In this document: piece by piece, positions 36,860 to 49,352 of the stretch
Position numbering within the stretch: the first letter of the stretch is position 1
How the letters are laid out: every line of letters begins with the position of its first letter
Assembly: GCF_014851395.1 (NCBI RefSeq)
Contig: NW_024043372.1
Location: 8,507,490-8,571,489, forward strand
Source of the DNA: Micropterus salmoides
Taxonomy: Eukaryota; Chordata; Actinopteri; Centrarchiformes; Centrarchidae
Direction: 5' to 3'
Length of the DNA: 64,000 nucleotides
Notes under the pieces: generated by a model
What the model was told of the DNA's origin: nothing
Database searches by the model: none
What the model saw: the letters and a program-made list of their open reading frames with translations, nothing else
Translations under genes and position numbers: made by a program

Positions 36860-37480
36860 TTGACTTCACTGTCAGGCACATTATATGACTAAATAAAATG
36901 TTTTTCACCTGTGGCGAAATAAACTCTAAAGAAAAGACATCTTGTTGTTTACTAACAGAAAAACAGGAGATGAACTTTGATGAGAGAAGAAAAATTGTAA
37001 AGTTGGAATCTGAGAGCTGATTATTAATGATGAAAAGATGGGAAAAAGAAGACATTTTATTGATGATTGGAGAAACAGGAAAGAAAATAAGGAGGGGGGA
37101 AATAAATAAGAAGGAAAAGGAGATAAGAGACAAGAGGAGAGATTAGGAGCAACAGATGAGTTGAGCAGAAGGAAGGAGAAGATATGTTTTCTGTTTTTCC
37201 CATATAATAGATAATAGATTAGTCTTCCCTGGAAAATGAGAGAGAGAGAGAGAGAGAAAGAGAGAGGGGAAAATACAGAGAGAGGGGGTTAGGAGTGAGA
37301 GGACACGCACACACATAAGCCAATTTGCCACAGTGATAGTGGAGAGGGAATTAAATACAAGCTTAAATGTGAAGGATGGAGACATACTGAGAGGAAAGAA
37401 GAAAGGAAGATGAAGGAGAGGGTGGAAGAATAAATGAAAAGGTTCAAGAGGAAAGCAAAGGAGAGGCAGTCACTGCAATA
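36860..37480. other. Strand-asymmetric purine-rich block
   Basis: The plus strand is strongly A/G-rich for about 0.6 kb, with (GA)n at 37239-37267. Short minus-strand open frames here are low-complexity artefacts. Confidence 0.7.
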
Positions 37481-37881
37481 CAAGCGACCAAAAAAGCAAA
37501 TATTAAGTCACTTTGTGTGCTCAACTGCCTTGGCTCTTTTTCAGCATTTCATGAACTCCTCCCAGGTCTACACTGTTTTTATTAAAGAAAGTCAACACTC
37601 TTTGGCCAGTCCAACATTTCCAACCACTTCAGCTTGCTCTCAACAATGTTGACAATGTTCTCCAACTGATCATTGGAGGCTGTAAAACTTGTGACTCTGT
37701 ATAGGAGTGTTCATATTGATGTTTTATTTTCATGAATTGGAGAGCTAAAGGGCCTTGTTTTACATGCTTATTTCACCCTATGTTTTTCCTAATGTTTCCT
37801 TAGTTTCCACATCAAGATTGTTTATTTTATGTGTCTTGGTACATGTGCCATCTCTGGTTTTGAAGGAGCATTTATAATAAT

Positions 37882-38056
37882 GAGTCATTTAGCTGACGCT
37901 TTTATCCAAAGTGACAATTTGCTATATATGTCAGAGGCTGCATACCTCTGGAGCATCTAAGTGTCTTGCTCAGGGACACATTGGTGGATATCGCAGTGGG
38001 AATTGAACCCCGGTCTCCCACACCAGAGTCTTATCGACTGTCGCGTAGCTACCCCT
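37882..38056 (-). mobile_element. tRNA-derived SINE
   Basis: Read on the minus strand: a tRNA-like head (near 38050-37990, with B box GGTTCAATTCCCAC), a body with CAATGTGTCCCTGAGCAAGA and CCTCTGACATATATAGC, then a tail of the type CACTTTGGATAAAAGCG. Closely related to the SINE at 61655-61839. Confidence 0.75.
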
Positions 38057-41000
38057 CATTTCTGATTTATCACAACAAGTTTTTTCTTCCCTTTGAAAAA
38101 TATACATTTTAAACCCGAAATGCATATGTTTGCCAGACATGGGTGATTAAGACAAGCTATAAAAGCCACAAGGCAATTTACACACAGAAATGGGATATAT
38201 AAAGATTCAAACTAAGTAAAATACAAGATTAAAATGAAATAAAATAGAATAAGACAGATTAATTGTTCCAAATTTAACTTTAAATGCAGCAGCAAACAAA
38301 AGTCTTAAGAACTGATTTAAAACAACTGAGAGTTGGAGCAGACCTCAAGTGTTCATGTGATGCATGTGGTTAATTATTTGACCGACAGTCTGACTGAGCT
38401 GACAGCATCACGGACATGAAAGATAGTCCAGGTGCTGCAGAGTTGATCCAGGTTGTGTGATTTTCTTTTTTTTAGTCTCCATGAGGATGAATAAGGAACT
38501 TGAGGATGTCAGCAGAATTCTCGGGTTGAGGAGACCATGTGGGAGAAAAAAAGGAGTTAATGAAGGAAAGCAGAGGAGGAGAGAAGCTGGGGTGTTACAC
38601 CGAGTCAGGAGAAGACGACGAGGGATGTTCTGCAGGAGGATGATGAGGAGGAAAGCAGCAGGATGGATTAAGGCGAGGATTTGGTGTTTGTGTGTGTGGT
38701 ATCAAGAGAGAGAGAAAAAAGTTTTTTTCTGTTAAGGTAAGGGTTCGTGCCAAAATTGATGAGCTTGCTATCTTTCCAAGATCCCTGTGCGCTACTTTTG
38801 TCAAAATCTTTGTTACTGAGAAGCTGTCACTGAAATCACCTGTTCAGTCAAAAACTGTGGGCAGTACTGTGTCCTCTTCCTTTGACTTCCTGTTAATCGC
38901 TTTCAAGTTCCTGTTGATGGAGGTTGAGTTAGAGCTGCTCTTCTGTTTATTTGTTCAGTTTATCACTGCTCAGTTTATCACATTTCTCTCTATAAAGTAA
39001 ATCTTAATGTTCTTGTTCATGTCCTCCTCTCCCTTATTTACTGCAAAGTGATGTAATTAGATGATTAAAGTCAAGAATTATGTAGCTTAACCACAAGATT
39101 TTGAATAAAGAGTAATTTATGCTTTGTGACACATGTCCAAGTTACTGAGTTGCACAAATGATGACACTCACCATCCATCCAGACCAGCGACTTGTGTGCA
39201 GTACAATAACATAGCATGGGGTCTAGACACTAGTGGTGGTGGCTAAAGAAGACCAGCTGAAGATCTGAATGAATGCAATCTGGAGTGGGATTCCTGATGA
39301 GCTCAGTGGAAGGACCGAGTGTTCATCTGGTTCTGAGCTGTTGTGTCAAGCTGACAGTAAAGAGACAATCACAGCTACAGAGTTGTAGCTAAATCGTATT
39401 TGATAAATCTTTGGTTAAAGTAAAAACTTGTATCGCCTCTAGTCAGAGGATTGTCAGTGGTAACGGCCAAATCTACATGAACAATGACAGTAAGCCTGAA
39501 CGATGTGGTCTTTGCGAGGCTTCATTTCTGTAACTTTATTAAGGCCACACCCCAGTAGTCTGGTGATACGTGGTTTTCACTGGACAGAAACAAAGAAAAC
39601 TATCTGCCAATAGTAAGTTCACTATTTTAAAAATAGGAAAAATGACTGACAGGTTTCCAATACTGATCCTGAATATCAAACCCATTGTGTTGTCAGAGCG
39701 GAGTGCTTTAACTCCAGACTGTTGGATTTTCATGCTTCTGCAAGAGCTTCTTCACATATGTGTCACTTCTTAATTGTGTGTGTGTGTCTGTGTGTCTGTG
39801 TGTGTAAGTCTAAGTGTGTGAGTGTGCAATTTCTGGCCTTATTGCAGCATACTCTGCAGAGACCTTGGATGAAAAGTGAGTGTGTGAGAGGGTGTAAGCA
39901 GACGTCTGTATTAGGTATTTATTGCATAATAGTGAGCTTTCATTCTACATTCTGTGAAGGCAGATGTGCATAGACTGTTGTGATACCTGTATTTCTAAAA
40001 CAGTTAAGAGTAAAAGTTGTATTTAGGTTTAGGATTACAATTAGGAGCCTTTGCATTGCTGAAGAAATGAACATTTGAATTTTGTAACCGGTTCCTTCAT
40101 GAAATAATCTGTAGTCTTTATAATTACACAAAACCACAACCGTTTTAGCCAAGGCCTCCACGATTGGCATGTGAAGGTAAAGGGGCTCTCCACCAATTTT
40201 ACATGTTAATCTCAGTTAACTCTTTGTGCTTATTACTACTCAGCCTATGAATGCTGTTGTTTTATGTCTTCTGCAACTATGGAGAACCTTTGTCAAGTCT
40301 GGATAATATCAGATGAAGCTCGGAAACTATACATTTTTAACTTGAAGCCTGTGTTTATTATTATATATATATTACTATTCCATTTTTGTAGAAGTGCAAT
40401 ATGAAGCCACTGTAGTATTGCACTTTTAGAAGCTAACATGTGGAATATAAGTGTATTTTCACACACCTCTCTTTGGGGTCACAATTCCCTCTTAGCCCCT
40501 CACACATCACCTTTGACCCATTCTCCTGTGAAATGTGGATGTCATTTTCTTTCCTAGCATCATAATCCATCCCGCAGTTTCTAAAGGGCAACATACCCCA
40601 TCAGCTGCAACCATTGTTTTCTGAGGAAGCCCACACACTGGTGACATCTTGACAACTTGTCAGGATATACTACAGTGTTTTTCCCCAGCACTGACCGAGG
40701 TCAACTCTTCAGAAAAGGAGTGATTTTATCATATTCACTCCCTAGATTGTCACATTATGGCTACTGAACCCTGAGCAGTTGACTACTTCTGTCAGTATGA
40801 TGCATTCAGAGCTATGGGCGTCAAGTGATGTGATGATCTACGTTAACAATGTGTGTTGCACTTAACAGTTGAAGCTGAAGCAACTTTTTATTGTCTCCAG
40901 TGTCACTAGCACAAGTGCCTAGCCTAAAACTATGGTTGAGCGACAGTAACATAACATTTCTGTTTCGCTTTTAATTTTTTCATTTGTGTAAGAGTGGTCA

Positions 41001-41785
41001 CATTTATTTACTTGGAGGTTCTGTTTCTCTCTATGTTCTGTCAGAGATAAAGAGACAAAATCGTCTTGATCAAAACCAAATCAGAGCAAATGTCAACATG
41101 ATGATTTATGTGAAAAGATCTTTAAGCCAAAAAGATCTGTTGTACTACTTCATGCAGTGAGATATTAATGGAAGATGTGAGACGACTGTAAGTCTAGCAG
41201 TAACCTGCTTTTGAAAATGAAACTCAGACTTCGAGAACATTAACTGAATGGATGTACAGCTGCACAACAACAAGCTGCGTCAGCTAGCTCCTTGTTTCCA
41301 GCCTGGTTGCTCTGAGGTGGACCTCCATGATTGCACAAGCTGTGATTTCTGGTAGATTTATGATACATACAGCCACTAAGCCTCTAGAGGCTACTGTCAT
41401 CTTGGTATATGCATCCAGTCTCTTTGTTAATCCAGTGCTGTGTGTCGGTGCTCTGTTCTACATTTATATTTTACTCTGGAAATCTAGGGTGATAAAACTG
41501 GATGCAAACGTTTTACACAGACTTTGCTTTGGACTCCCTTATTCAAAAAATGAAACTAGGCTTGCACTTATATATGAATCATTGTATATCAAACTTATAC
41601 TCCATAGTTAATTTTTTTTTGGCTGATGAAAATGTCAGTAAAAATCAAAATTTAACCTCTACATTTTTAGAAGTGTTGTTCTCCTTGGACAAGTTAGCAA
41701 AAAAAAAGAAGCCTTTAGAAGGCCTGTATCTGTATGCCAGCTTATATTATTTCAGCCCAATAATAACGCAACCTAATTGATTTGG
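38057..41785. other. Unassigned 3.7-kb block
   Basis: No mobile-element ends or confident exons. A GT-rich run lies at about 39776-39804 and purine-rich DNA at about 38500-38710. A donor-like AAG|GTAAAG at 40170 has only a 28-base candidate exon and is not convincing. Confidence 0.5.
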
Positions 41786-41964
41786 GCCTGTACTACCAAG
41801 CAAATTCAACCTAGGATGTGTTTTCATTATCTGGCTTCCTTAACCATAACAATCATAAACATGGACAAATCTACTGGGAGCAGAGCATCAAAATTTTACA
41901 AATGAAGAGCAAACTATAATATTACACAAATATGAGGAAGTTAAACATAAATCAGGCTAAAGTG

Positions 41965-42440
41965 TCCCATTAGGGCACTGTTATGACCTGGCTCAAAAGG
42001 CCACAACAAAAGGGAGACACACAATGGCAACCATTTAGTAAAATATGTTTATTTAAACCAAAATGAACCAAATTAAAACTTTTGCCAAAGGTGATAAAGT
42101 ATAGAGTATGAACATCAGTGGTTTCAGTTCTGTCAGGGCAGGATGATGGATGCAAGGAAAATGTGTGTAAGGGTGTTGTAATGTGCAAGAAACAATAACT
42201 ACAACTAAAACAGCCTGTCCAGAAACCAAGGCAAAGGTGGAACCTGTGGAGGGAAACAGAGGGTAGTAAGTTAGCAGGGAGGTCTGTCACCTCAGCCCAG
42301 CAACAGAATGAATGAGAATAAGGCGCTACAAATACTCTACAGGACAATTAGCCCAGGTGCCTAGAGTTACTGCAATCAGTCTCAGCTTTTCACCTGCAAG
42401 GGATAGAGATTGGGCACGCCCACACATGACCCCACAGGGT
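41965..42440 (-). repeat. LTR-like or mid-repetitive block
   Basis: Purine-skewed on the plus strand. It starts CTGTTATGACCTGGCTC and ends near CACAGGGTGTCACAGG. Style and composition resemble fish LTR flanks read from the minus strand, but no TG...CA ends or duplication are confirmed. Confidence 0.3.
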
Positions 42441-42596
42441 GTCACAGGCACATGTAGATCTTCTACATCTAGAGCTTAGTTCTTTCGCACGCTACGGCTG
42501 TGTGTCAGTTTTTTCACATTGGAAGCAATGGGTACTGAATAAGTCGTTCAACTCAAGATCTTCTTGTCATTTCAAAAATCGTATTAATTTATTTAA

Positions 42597-43398
42597 AGAG
42601 GTCTTATTATGCTTGTTGACTTTTCCCTCTCCTTTATTGAGTTTTATATCTTTTTTGTGCTTGTAATAGGTTTGCAAAGTTAAAAAGCCCGAAGTCCAGC
42701 CCAAAGGGAGTTTCCATCTCCCACAGAAAACTCTGCTCTGAACTGCCTGAACAGCTTGTTTGTAGTCCAGCTTTTTCCTTTTGTTCTCTGTGATGTCACA
42801 GCAAAATGTGCGTCATCATGCTCGCCAAGTGGCTAGACCAACACACCCTCAAAAACACCAGTGGAAAACACAGCTGCAGCACACAGTGACAAGATGTCCG
42901 CCTGCTGCCTCCCCTCTATCCTTTCAAACACTAGCTACCCTCCAGGCAGTCAATGGACATAAAGTTGTTACTGTGATGTAGAGACAGAGCTAAGTTAAAA
43001 CTTTATGGATGAAAGATACATTTGTTACAGATTAATAACTCACCACTCTGAAACTCTTGCTCCAGTCCATGCTGCTATACTGGTAAGGGGAACATATACA
43101 GCTGAACCAAAGCTGTGTTTACCGGCTTCTCACAACCCGCCGTACTCTGCTTCTGATTGGCTAGTAGTCCTTTACTAGGTACTGCGCATGTGCAACTCCC
43201 AACAAATATCTTGTAGAGGTGAGATGTGTCACTCTATAGCTAAAACGAAGCGTTCAACACACAGGGTGAAAAGAGGAGCTGTAATGTGCAGTATGACAAA
43301 AATATGGTGTTTTTTGAAAATGACACCATGTAAACCTGTTCTGGTACAACCCATAAATAAGATGATTTGAACCTGAAAATTAGCATAATATGACCTCT
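42597..43398. mobile_element. 802-bp TTAA-type MITE
   Basis: The left end is AGAGGTCTTATTATGCTTGT. The right end is AATTAGCATAATATGACCTCT, the complement of AGAGGTCATATTATGCTAAT. The left flank is TTAA (42593-42596) and the right flank ATAA (43399-43402), a four-base duplication with one change. Same superfamily signature as the element at 1430-3433 (TTAA target, AGAGG start), but a different family. No transposase. Confidence 0.8.
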
Positions 43399-43799
43399 AT
43401 AACATACCCAAATGTGCTCCAAAATTGCTCAGTTACTTTTATAAAGCAACGGGGGAAAATTCCATTCATGCCATAGAATGTGCTCAAACAGTGGTCAAAA
43501 GACTGTATGCCAACCACGGCTTCAGTTCCCAACATTTACCGAAAACTTACACATTACCTGTGTCCCCAAACAGCAAAAGCTGGGGCTTTACATGACCAGG
43601 CTCTATAATACAATTTTATATTAAATTTAATTTAATTTGAATACCATAATACTGCATATATGCTGATATTTAACATAACGGCGATGTAATAAGTGAACCA
43701 TCGTCGAAGGAGTAATCCGGAAGTTACCTTGCCAACCTAACAATTCTGCTTGTAGACCCTTGGGGCATGAGGAAATAAAATAAGACAGTTGCTTGTTTT

Positions 43800-44220
43800 T
43801 ATCACGGGTTGTGCGAACAGGGTAACCAGTAACAAGAGGAACAGGACCAAAATGCAGACTGCAGAGGCGGAGCTATTGCGGAAAAGTGATTTATAAACAA
43901 AAATCAAAAGAATCAAAAGGCTTACAGGTTGGTGAGGAAGACAGAGGTCAAAACTAGGGACACAGTCAAACAAAAGTAAACAAATCCAATCGGGAGCAGG
44001 CAAAATCCTAGAGACAGGCAAGGTCCAGGGAAATAAATATCCAACAAGACACAAGAACAAAATTGAAGAATGGCAGGAATGCTTGACACAGGGACAAAGA
44101 CAAAATGCCACTGAGACACAGGAACACAGATAGACACAAGTGAAACTAATAAGGGTGCAGCAGACAATCAGAACACACAAAGGTAGGAAGTAAAGTGACT
44201 GACATGGGAGGAGAGGTGAA
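43800..44220 (-). repeat. LTR-like or mid-repetitive block
   Basis: On the minus strand it includes CAGTCACTTTACTTCCTACC, CTGTGTTCCTGTGTCTCAGT and similar pyrimidine-rich phrases. Similar in style to 51865-52312. Family not identified. Confidence 0.3.
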
Positions 44221-44224
44221 TTAC

Positions 44225-45200
44225 ATGAAGTAACTAAAACCCAACTTTACTGAGACACCCAGCACGATCTCAGTGATGTACACAAGCGTCTTGTACAATC
44301 ACTGAATAAGTGTTTACCAATTCCAGAGCACCAAGTCACAATAATCTTAATTAACTTTGAGATTGGGGAGGTTGTGTTTAACAAGTAACAGGGACACTTT
44401 GAATTAACAAGGTAATTAGATTTAATTACATCTCTCCTGCGGAGATGTCACTGATGAACATTTTACTTCTACTAATCTCTTGCTGTATTCCTTTGTCTAA
44501 CTTTTCTTTCCCTCATTCTTTCCAACTCTATTCTTTCTTTACTCATTCATGTTGTGTTGTCAAATGTGATAACCTTTATGATCTTCCTAAGTAGACGACA
44601 TTTTCAGGGTTAATTTAATTGGTCCCTCTAAAAGAACAACTGGCCTAGAGAGAGGAGAGCTTGGCTTGAGCGAGTTGACCACACAAGGCATGCCGACAAT
44701 GCAAAGTGTTATTCCACTACACATGGATGGAGGTGCTGGAGCTAAGAGATTTTTTTTTTAACCTATCTGTTCTACAATGGAGCCAGTAATAATATATTTG
44801 TTGTGTGTTGCTACTGTACAAATTCATGAAATAAAGTAAATAAATCTCTCTTTTTTTACAGTTTTAATTTATAATGTCTGTTTTCCTTTGATTTGGATGT
44901 CTCTGAAACCAGACTTTCTTCCTATTTATTTCAGTCATTCCCCTCTATGTCACATATTTTCATATAGTTTGATTTTATCCCACACTTTCCATATTTCCAT
45001 CGGTTAATCTCCACAGGGAATCAATGTTTCCATAACCATGTACAACTTTAGAGGCTTCACTGCTAAATTATTTTTGATGCTGCTCAATGCAGGACCACAG
45101 AGAGACAGAAGAGCTTTTTAAAAATGTTTAATAATTTACATTTTGACAGAGGAATACGCTCCCTCAGTGCTTTTTGTGTAAGAGCTGATGCAATTCCAAA
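44225..45200. other. Unassigned 1-kb block
   Basis: No supported gene or repeat. Confidence 0.5.
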
Positions 45201-45204
45201 AAGC

Positions 45205-45285
45205 CTGGGTATCTCTGGTGGTTAAGAAGCAGTCCTGGTAACAGAGTGGTTGTAGGTATGAATCCTGTCTGCAGTTCACAGATAT
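45205..45285 (+). repeat. tRNA-like SINE head
   Basis: TCTGGTGGTTAAGAAGC fits an A box and GGTATGAATCC a B box about 40 bases later. The tail is absent, so it is a degraded SINE head rather than a tRNA gene. Confidence 0.5.
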
Positions 45286-45919
45286 TCTCCATGTTCTAAT
45301 TGATTAACTTAACAACCATAATAACCTGATTTCATACAATTCTTCTTTCAGCTCAGTGAAAACTATACAGTATATATGTAAATAATTTTCACTCATTTTT
45401 TATTTGAACTTAGCAGAAAACATAAGATTTCGAGGGCAGATGTGCATTATTGTGTGTTTTAACAGCCACATCCAAATGCTGAAGACAATCCAATAAACCG
45501 AACCTTGTTCTTATTAGACACAAGGCGTTTGGCCTTCAGTGTTACGGATCAACATCAGCATATCATTATTTACAGGAAGACAGCTGACAGACATATAGTC
45601 ACCTCTGGAGGCTCATTGTGCTTTTCTTGTACGTATGTAATTTAATTGGTCATCTCTTCTCATTTTCTCTCTCCCATGCTTGCTCAATCTCTCTGTCAAT
45701 TTGTTTTTTTTTGCCCACATCACATAATTTGTTCTCTTTCCTTGTAGAGTGGAGCTCAGAGAACAACTTGCTGCTAAATCAAATGCCCCCATAAGGATTA
45801 ATGAAGCTGAATGGATTATAAAGGCATAGATAATGTCCACATTTAACATATTATGGAAATTGCTTTACTTAATGGTGATATGAATTAATCAAACCATATC
45901 ACGCCAAAGTGTGTAATAC

Positions 45920-46015
45920 ATCCAGCGTTGTAGTTTGGTTAGGTTTAAGCACCAAAACCACTTGGTTAGGTTTAGGAAAAGATCATGGTTTGGGTTAAAA
46001 TAACTACTTCCTTAA
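45920..46015 (+). repeat. GGTTAGGTTTAGG-type fish repeat
   Basis: GGTTAGGTTTAAGCACCAAA, then TTGGTTAGGTTTAGGAAAAG. This phrase is widespread in percomorph genomes (general knowledge). Confidence 0.55.
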
Positions 46016-48243
46016 ATGAGATTTTCTTTCTCGTAAAACATTTTTAGACAGATGTAAATATTTTTAAGCTTTTTTTCAAAATTATAGTTCCTCTTTAAGA
46101 ATATTCAACGATGTACAGATACATTGACTCAATCTGCTTGATTTTTTATGTTGCTGTTGATTATTATCCCAAGGAAGTAAAAGAACTGTCTTTAACATTA
46201 AAACAAATTGTTTACTCGGAGTGGCCGTATTACGGTAGCAAAGTAGTAGGAAGTAGGGTGGAAGTATGTGTAGCACACATATTTGATCATTTCTTGTTCG
46301 CACAAAACAGTACAGTACATTGATTTTCTGTATACTAGTTCCAAAAACATTTTACTATTACAATTAATTATTAGTGTTTATGCTGTCTACTCTTAGTATG
46401 TGGTGGTGAAATTGGGACTCAGAGTATGTCTTTGGTCCAGTCTGAAGAATTAATAGTCCACATTGTCTTTTAAAAACAAGAATAGGTAAAGAGGCTCATG
46501 TTCCCATGGTGTCACTTAATATCAGCATATGATTATGGCTAACATGACAGCTCGTTGACAAAGGTGTCAGTGTAACAGGCTCTCTGGGCCCCCCAGTGCT
46601 TATCTTTAACTGTCCAGCTATCAGATTAGGCCTGATAGGCCCCTGGGGACCAGTGGCTGTAAACCAGAAGCTGCTTATTTGGACAAAGTTCAAAAGCCTA
46701 ACACCCAAAGGAAACCTGTCTGTGATTCAGGAGTGGAAACATGCTTACTGGCTGAAACGTCAGGATGGTCATTGTTCTAAAAATTCATGATATTCTCTGT
46801 TGTATTTTAGGAAAGTGTCTTATTTCATTTAATTTTCTGGTTCATTGCCTTTGTTTACTGAGGTAATGTCTTGTTGTTGATGCTTGCAAATTAATAGTTT
46901 GGAGGTACGGCTTCCTGAGCTTGTTAGAGGGGGTCTGTACCCTGATGACCAATCAAACAGCTCCTGAACCCTCATATGTCCCCAGGTGCCTTTGTTGCTC
47001 TTTTACCAAAGCCCTCGTTTCTGTTGTCATGCTGTCTCAGTTTTTTGTCACTGCAGTAAGTTTCTCCAGGTTACACTTAACAGCAGGTTCCTGTTGCCTT
47101 CAGCCTGAGAGAAAAACAACAAACCTGCCAGTTCCTCTCATCTTCAGCATTGGCTTGGCATAAGTAGCAGTGCTTTATGCTCAGAATCCAATTAGGACTT
47201 TTTTGAGTCGTAACTTTCCTGATTTTAACAGAAAGAATTCTGACTTCCCAGCTGAAAAATGTATTTTCCTACATCAAACACAACCTTTTTCAGTAATGAT
47301 GATCCATTTGTAAGGTTATCATTGGTATATTTCTGTAACGTATTTCCATACGTCCATTTTATCCGCCTCCATCAACAGTCCAGTCATACATTCATTAGTC
47401 TTTATCTATCCCTCCACCTCATTTTTCTTCTTTTTTTTAATCTAGTCATCTCTAAACCTATCATCTGCCATCTACCCATTCATCCATCACACATGACAGT
47501 TTCTGCAGTAACAATGTATTTATCATCACCTTTCTAACCCTCTAATTATCCACACAGTGCAGCCCCAAAGCACCAGGGCTGTTTAAGACAGACATATAAT
47601 TCGACTGAATGGAAGAAGGGGCTTCTTGGTGCATCATCAATGACTTCTGTTCCATTCAGTATAGTTCAATTCAATTCATATCTTAATGTCCAACAAAGGA
47701 CATTTAGTTTGCAATCATTTACAGTACAAACACAGGTGAAATCATGTATTTAAAACATACATTAAATGTCTGCTGTGCTCATTAACAGTTGTTTCCCTGG
47801 TTGGAGAAATAATCTACCAATCAATGGCCACAAACATAGCAACGAATGGGGAGGAAATTGACGGAGCAGTAAAGTTTGTTGTTTGTTGATTTTCAGTAAT
47901 AACAAACTCAAATCAACACATTTCTTCTATCGGCGTGATAAACGTTAACTGCACTGAGTACCATGGAATTGACTGAAAATTACATCAGCATTACAGATTT
48001 GTTATTCACTACTAATCAGTGGTGGAAATAGCCACATTTTACTGGGAGAACCGTACTTGGGTGGGGGTCGGGGGTTGTCATCTGATAATGATGAGTAAGA
48101 AAAATTGTCCTGTCTCCTCTTCTCTCCGCTGCATTGTTTCCTCTCCTGTCCTGCTCTCGTCTCCTGTCCAACAACAATAAATAAATATATATATATTAAA
48201 ATGTTGTTGTTGTTTTGACAAATTGTAGTGTTAAACACGTGTT
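46016..48243. other. Unassigned 2.2-kb block
   Basis: No gene seen. Several 60-90-codon open frames lack domains and splice context. Confidence 0.5.
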
Positions 48244-48280
48244 TAGGGATGTGTATCATTACGATTTTATCGATAACACT
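48244..48280. mobile_element. hAT left-end scrap
   Basis: TAGGGATGTGTATCATTACG, then TTTTATCGAT resembles the common fish hAT end TAGGGATGTGTATCG. No partner end was found. Confidence 0.35.
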
Positions 48281-48848
48281 ACTGTTAAACTAAAAGTGCT
48301 TTTAAAAAATGTATTTTAAAAAATACTAAATTCAGAACAGGATTAGAATTTAATATATATAATTTAACTAAATGTTGTTTCTAGGGCAGCAACAGTAATA
48401 TTTACAACACCAAAGTCACTATGTTATACTCTGCATATACGTGCGTGTCAACATTACTGCAGCTTCCAGCATTCAGCAATAGACTTTTGAAATCTGAGCA
48501 GGAACGCCATTCCCTAGACTTCCACATTCACTCACCTGGGCTCAACAAAACGCAGCAAAATGCTAATTTAAACAACAACGGTGGTGCCTTGAACACCCTA
48601 TTGTGTACGCTGGCATACTGCACTTTACTGCCTTGTTAATGTGTTTATATCCACACTGCTGCTGATAGGGTAATAGCGTTTGTAGTGAACCAGCCAGTGT
48701 TGGTTTGATTATCTTATATCAAAAAGGATTAATCCAGAATCTCTCAACCTGAACCAGGCTGTGAGGACCTCAGCAGCCATAAACTAAACAACCTCTAAAC
48801 ACTCCCAAGACCAAAAGGGTAACCATGGTAACGAAGTTCCTCTTTCAG

Positions 48849-48927
48849 ATTACTTCAGACATCAAAGATCCCCTTCTTTTGGACTCTTAACATGCCCTCT
48901 CCATTTTCACACCCAGTTGTGAAACTG
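48849..48927 (+). other. Weak candidate exon
   Basis: Acceptor CTCTTTCAG, 79 bases, donor GTGAGT. One frame is open, with an internal ATG giving MPSPFSHPVVKL up to the donor. No partner exon or homology is seen, so this may be chance or a non-coding exon. Confidence 0.2.
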
Positions 48928-49352
48928 GTGAGTAAAGCCAGACGCCAGGAAGGACAACCCCAAATTCCTTTGTTGAACAGAATGTTGTATACTTGTATAC
49001 GAAAAACTTCCCTATCACCTTGTTTGAATTAAATAATCTTTATTAAGTTACACAGTAGTTCTCGCCACGTCAATTTGAGTAGTTTTACCATGTTCTTGTT
49101 AAAAAAATATGTTGGAAAGAAGGAACCATAAATAAGTTAATTTTGCCGTGCTTTTGAATCTTCATCAATGCATGCCGACATTTCTGCATTTAATCTATGT
49201 TCTAACTAATAGTTTGTTCCCAGCACCTTTATATACTCTCTTAGAAATGATATTATACAGAAATATTATCATGTGTTAAATAACCAATTATCCTAGCTCC
49301 TGAACCAAGGATTGAGTTAACTATAAGTAAATAATCAGAGGATCTTTTGTCC

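Noticed and set aside
38457..38735. 92-codon Arg/Lys-rich plus-strand open frame
   Set aside because: Purine-rich low-complexity DNA; the end lies near AAG|GTAAGG, but there is no acceptor-bounded exon or homology.
41970..42347. 125-codon minus-strand open frame
   Set aside because: It overlaps a mid-repetitive block and has no recognisable domain or conserved start.
43737..44180. 147-codon minus-strand open frame, hydrophobic
   Set aside because: It coincides with a pyrimidine-rich LTR-like repeat; residues are repetitive Leu/Cys/Val with no domain or splice context.
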